From CF-167 sp963695195 (GTDB taxonomy: Bacteria; Chloroflexota; Limnocylindria; QHBO01): a stretch of 64,000 nt of DNA. Under the pieces are notes generated by a model. The model searched no databases, was not told the DNA's origin, and worked only from the letters and a program-made list of their open reading frames with translations. The DNA lies in assembly GCA_963695195.1 (NCBI GenBank), contig CAVOGE010000007.1, positions 1,550,001 through 1,614,000 of the forward strand, written 5' to 3'. Below, one piece after another: positions 60,750-64,000 of this stretch; the stretch's first letter is position 1, and the number at the start of each line of letters is the position of its first letter. Both the position numbers and the translations under genes were made by a program.

Positions 60750-62822
60750 ATGAACAGCGCCCCAGATCCAGCCACGCGTGCGGCGGAGCTCAGAGCAGCG
60801 ATCGAGGACGCGAACTACCGCTACCACGTCCTCGATTCACCGGCCATTGAAGACGCCGACTACGATCGCCTCCTCCGTGAGCTGACCGAGCTCGAGGCCA
60901 CCCACCCCGAACTGCTCACGCCCGATTCGCCAACGCAGCGGGTCGGCGCCGCTCCTGCGGCCGGGTTTGCCGAGGTGCGGCACGACGTGCCGATGCTCTC
61001 CCTGGGGAATGCCTTCGGCCACGACGAGTTGCGCGAGTTCGACGCCCGCGTGCGGCGCGGCCTCGGACTGGGCGACGATGATCCCGGCATCGGCTACGTC
61101 TGTGAGCTGAAGATCGACGGGCTCGCGATGAGCCTGCGCTACGAGGGACGCTCCTTCGTGCGTGGCGCGACCCGCGGCGACGGCACCACCGGCGAGGACG
61201 TGACGGCCAACCTGCGCACGGTGCGCGCGATCCCGCTCCGTCTGCGTGCGGACCCTCCCGGAGATCGGCTCGAGGTGCGCGGCGAGGTGTTCATGCCCCG
61301 GGGTGCGTTCGCGGCGCTCAACGAGGGCCTCGAACGCGAGGGCAAGCCGCTGTACGCCAACGCCCGCAACACCGCGGCCGGATCGGTCCGCCAGAAGGAT
61401 CCGGCAGTCACGGGCGGCCGGCGGCTATCGGTCTGGTGCTACCAGGTGGTCGGCGTACCGGGACTGGCGACGCACTCCGAATCCCTGGCACTGCTGCGCG
61501 AGTTGGGCTTTCCGGTCAACCCGCACGCGCGACGCGTGACCGGGATCGACGAGGTGATCGCCTACACCGAGGAATGGGCCGAGAAGCGCCGCGAGCTCGA
61601 CTACGAGACCGATGGGATCGTCATCAAGGTGGACGCCACTGACCTCCAGCAGCGCCTCGGCTTCGTGGCGCGCGCTCCGCGCTGGGCGACCGCCTACAAG
61701 TTCCCGGCGCAGCAGGTGACGACGCGACTCGAGGGGATCGAGGTGCAGGTCGGGCGCACCGGCACGCTCACCCCGGTGGCGCGCCTGACGCCTGTCTTCG
61801 TGGGCGGCACGACCGTGCGCAGCGCCACGCTGCACAACATCGACGAGATCCGGCGCAAGGACCTGCGCGTCGGCGACACGATCGTGCTGCAGCGGGCCGG
61901 CGACGTGATCCCCGAAGTCGTCTCGGCGGTGACCGATGCGCGCGATGGCTCCGAGACGACCTGGGAGATGCCAGCTGCCTGTCCGGTGTGCGGCACCGCG
62001 GCGGAACGAGGCGAGGGCGAGGTCGCCTGGCGCTGCCCCAATCCATGGTGCCCGGCGCAGCGGATCGGCGGCCTGCTGCATTTCACCGGCCGCGGTGGCA
62101 TGGACGTCGAGGGCGCGGGGTACGCGGTGGTCAACCAGCTCGTGGAACGCGGCCTGCTCAACGAGCCGGCCGACCTGTACCGGCTCAGCGTCGAGACGCT
62201 CGAGGGGCTGGACCGATTCGCCCGCAAGTCCGCGGAAAACCTGGCCGCCAGCATCGCGAATGCGCGGCGACGGCCGCTGGCGCGGATCCTCAACGCGCTC
62301 GGCATCCCGCAGGTTGGTGAGCAGACCGCCATCGACCTCGCGGCCTGGCTCGCCGCCCAGGAGCCACGCCGCGACGACGAGGAGGAGGCCGCGTGGACAC
62401 GTCGCGTCGCCGATCGGCTGCGGAGCGCAACCCCCGAGGAGCTGAGCGAGGTCTTTGGCATCGGTACCGTGGTGGCGGGGGAGATCGCGGCCTACTTCCG
62501 CGGCGAGCACACGCGCGACACGCTCCACCACCTGCTCGACACCGGCGTGGTGGCCGAGGCGCCACCTCCCGGAACGGGCGCGGTGGCGGGCGGTCCGCTG
62601 AAGGGCAAGACGCTGGTCGTGACCGGGACGCTGGCAGGCTTCAGCCGTCAGGAGGCGGAGGATGCGATCCGCGCCGCCGGCGGCCACTCCGCGGGATCGG
62701 TCAGCGCCAGGACCGATTACCTGGTGGCCGGCGAGAAGGCAGGCAGCAAGCTGGCGGCCGCGGAGAAGTTGGGCGTGCCGGTACTCGACGAAGCGGGATT
62801 CCGAGAGCTCCTCGGAGGGTGA
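60750..62822 (+). CDS. ligA: NAD+-dependent DNA ligase LigA
   Basis: A 690-aa replicative ligase. Domain Ia YRYHVLDSPAIEDADYDRLL binds NAD; the adenylation motif is CELKIDGLAMSLRYEG (Lys about 121). The OB fold follows, then a four-Cys zinc finger (CPVCGT and CPNPWCPAQ, about 411-435), helix-hairpin-helix repeats (RILNALGIPQVGEQTAIDLA) and a BRCT domain at the end (about 613-690, KTLVVTGTLAGFSRQEAEDA). It seals nicks in replication and repair. Confidence 0.97.
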   Translation: MNSAPDPATRAAELRAAIEDANYRYHVLDSPAIEDADYDRLLRELTELEATHPELLTPDSPTQRVGAAPAAGFAEVRHDVPMLSLGNAFGHDELREFDARVRRGLGLGDDDPGIGYVCELKIDGLAMSLRYEGRSFVRGATRGDGTTGEDVTANLRTVRAIPLRLRADPPGDRLEVRGEVFMPRGAFAALNEGLEREGKPLYANARNTAAGSVRQKDPAVTGGRRLSVWCYQVVGVPGLATHSESLALLRELGFPVNPHARRVTGIDEVIAYTEEWAEKRRELDYETDGIVIKVDATDLQQRLGFVARAPRWATAYKFPAQQVTTRLEGIEVQVGRTGTLTPVARLTPVFVGGTTVRSATLHNIDEIRRKDLRVGDTIVLQRAGDVIPEVVSAVTDARDGSETTWEMPAACPVCGTAAERGEGEVAWRCPNPWCPAQRIGGLLHFTGRGGMDVEGAGYAVVNQLVERGLLNEPADLYRLSVETLEGLDRFARKSAENLAASIANARRRPLARILNALGIPQVGEQTAIDLAAWLAAQEPRRDDEEEAAWTRRVADRLRSATPEELSEVFGIGTVVAGEIAAYFRGEHTRDTLHHLLDTGVVAEAPPPGTGAVAGGPLKGKTLVVTGTLAGFSRQEAEDAIRAAGGHSAGSVSARTDYLVAGEKAGSKLAAAEKLGVPVLDEAGFRELLGG

Positions 62823-62858
62823 GCCGAGACCACTTGCCGGGCGGTTCGGCTACGCCTG

Positions 62859-63728
62859 TCACGCAGCGTTACCGTCGTGGTCACCGTCAGCGAGGAAGCG
62901 CTCCACCAGGTCGTGGTAGCCATCGAAGTCGCTGCGCACCGCGTGTCCCGAGGTCGGATCGGCTTCCATCCGGGCACCGCGGATCAGCATGGCGACCTGC
63001 TCGGTCGAGGCGACCGGCACGATCTGGTCCTGTGCGCCGGCGATGATCAGCGTCGGAACGGAGATCTCGGCCAGCCGGTCGGTCACGAAGGAGGTCGGGT
63101 CGAGGGTGGCTCGCAGTTCGGCGATGAACCGATCCGGCGTCGATGGGTGAGGCTGGAAGCGCGGCTGCACCGCGAATGCCTCGGCATGGACGCTGCCTGC
63201 CGGTTTCAGCTGCAGCGCCAGGTGGGCGAAGAAGTCGGCCCACTCGCCGCGCTCTGCCAGGTCGAGCCACTGGGCCATCCGTCCGGTCATCGCCGAGTCG
63301 GGGGGCGTCTCGGAGGCAACCGAGGTGAGCACCAGCCGGGAGACAAGCTCGGGATGGTCGACGGCGAGCCACAGCGAGATGCGGCCGCCGCCCGATTCCG
63401 CCTCGATGGCCACCGGTGGCTCCAGGCCGCGCAGGCCGCGGATGGCGCGCGCCACGGCATCGGCCATGGCTCGCGGATGCATCAGGGTGGCGGTCACGGC
63501 GGGATCGTCGGGGACCGGCCGGCCAAGGACGATCACCGGTCGGCGATCGGTGCGCCGCATCCAGCGGCGCACGTGGGCGTGCTCCGTCCCGCTCAGCAGC
63601 CGCAGCCCGGTCTCCACGCCGCCGATGACGATCACCGGCCTGCCCGGTCCGCCGGGCAGCACCAGCGCCTCGATCCGCCCGCCTCGGATCGGGATGGCGA
63701 GTGCTCGGGGCTCGTCGGCCAGGGCCAT
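62859..63728 (-). CDS. Alpha/beta-hydrolase fold protein
   Basis: A 289-aa hydrolase: the N-terminal strand ALVLPGGPGRPVIVIGG, nucleophile elbow IEAESGGGRISLWLA (Ser in AESGG), acid in IIAGAQDQIVPVAST and His in SGHAVRSDF. The natural substrate cannot be told. The 36-nt gap to ligA holds no clear terminator. A CAGGAT hexamer lies 7 nt before its ATG, which fits the leaderless pattern weakly. Confidence 0.85.
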   Translation of the reverse strand: MALADEPRALAIPIRGGRIEALVLPGGPGRPVIVIGGVETGLRLLSGTEHAHVRRWMRRTDRRPVIVLGRPVPDDPAVTATLMHPRAMADAVARAIRGLRGLEPPVAIEAESGGGRISLWLAVDHPELVSRLVLTSVASETPPDSAMTGRMAQWLDLAERGEWADFFAHLALQLKPAGSVHAEAFAVQPRFQPHPSTPDRFIAELRATLDPTSFVTDRLAEISVPTLIIAGAQDQIVPVASTEQVAMLIRGARMEADPTSGHAVRSDFDGYHDLVERFLADGDHDGNAA

Positions 63729-63756
63729 GCGGCGAATCCTGCCAGATGACGCCTGC

Positions 63757-63762
63757 TAGCAT
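63757..63762 (+). promoter_or_regulatory. Leaderless-type promoter (TAGCAT) of gatC
   Basis: TAGCAT ends 6 nt before ATG 63769; no ribosome binding site. It is divergent from the hydrolase gene. Confidence 0.55.
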
Positions 63763-63768
63763 CGGGCC

Positions 63769-64000
63769 ATGATCAGCCGATCCGACGTCGAGCACGTCGC
63801 CCGCCTCGCTCGACTGGGCCTGACTGAAGAAGAGCTCGACCGCATGGTGGGACAGCTGAGCCGCATCCTGGAGGCGGTCAACGTGCTGCAGAGCGTGGAT
63901 ACCAGCGCCATCGACCCGACCGCCCAGGTGATCGAACTCGAGAACGTGCTGCGCGACGATGTGGCGAGCGACGCCCAGCGCCTCAGCCGCGAGGCCGCGC
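63769..64000 (+). CDS. gatC: Aspartyl/glutamyl-tRNA amidotransferase subunit C (partial)
   Basis: The first 77 residues are visible: ISRSDVEHVARLARLGLTEE, ELDRMVGQLSRILEAVNVLQ, VDTSAIDPTAQ and LRDDV. This is GatC, which stabilises the GatCAB complex that amidates Glu-tRNA(Gln)/Asp-tRNA(Asn). The gene runs off the right edge; gatA would be expected next. Confidence 0.95.
   Translation, partial: MISRSDVEHVARLARLGLTEEELDRMVGQLSRILEAVNVLQSVDTSAIDPTAQVIELENVLRDDVASDAQRLSREAA

Overview
The window is high-GC, gene-dense bacterial chromosome. The division/cell-wall (dcw) cluster includes the small basic protein gene sbp between ftsQ and ftsA. There are many lipoproteins with Ser/Thr/Ala-rich linkers and two oligopeptide ABC systems. 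Many first genes have no Shine-Dalgarno but a TAnnnT box 6-8 nt before the start codon. Together this suggests a monoderm Chloroflexota, possibly a Limnocylindria/Ellin6529-like lineage. The lineage is inferred from gene content and sequence style; no database was searched.

Layout. 1-17.2 kb: the dcw cluster (mraZ end, rsmH, a 69-aa ORF, ftsL-like, ftsI, murF, mraY, murD, ftsW, murG, murB, ddl, ftsQ, sbp, ftsA, ftsZ), then yggS, yggT and a DUF167 gene. 17.2-20.6 kb: tRNA-Val(CAC), an MFS exporter, a menG-like methyltransferase and a GT4 glycosyltransferase. 20.6-25.9 kb: a Nudix gene followed by the glycine cleavage genes gcvT-gcvH-gcvPA-gcvPB. 25.9-27.9 kb: an ECF sigma factor, a zinc anti-sigma factor and a lipoprotein. 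28-40.5 kb: two consecutive five-gene oligopeptide/dipeptide ABC importers. 40.5-46.5 kb: a split glutamine-dependent NAD synthetase, rsmI, ssb, and a block of lipoprotein, membrane and CPBP-protease genes. 46.5-49.8 kb (minus strand): ferredoxin-NADP reductase, nfnA-like and nfnB-like genes. 49.9-54.5 kb: metG, tatD and groES-groEL with a CIRCE operator. 54.6-64 kb: a GGDEF/HD-GYP protein, a lipoprotein, a YCII protein, a UvrD/PcrA helicase, a DinB-like protein, ligA, an alpha/beta hydrolase (minus strand) and the start of gatC.

Main discoveries. (1) The binding protein of the second ABC system (34470-36157) reads as a circular permutation of the family-5 solute-binding fold: the segment that is normally N-terminal sits at the C-terminus, after the segment that normally follows it. 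The first system's binding protein, 6 kb away, keeps the normal order and acts as an internal control. (2) The window has a consistent leaderless-promoter grammar. (3) Two neighbouring genes share a duplicated promoter with paired CCGCAGT direct repeats. (4) Nested perfect hairpins with UCCG loops follow the binding-protein genes. (5) Methionyl-tRNA synthetase has PLHS where the HIGH signature is expected. (6) Two genes appear to start at CTG within a CTGA stop-start overlap.

Caution. At least eleven single-base frameshift signatures (lipoprotein 27.2 kb, both SBP2 ends, oppC2, oppD2, CPBP, metG, tatD) break otherwise well-conserved reading frames. They look more like consensus indel errors than gene decay, but this cannot be decided from the sequence alone.
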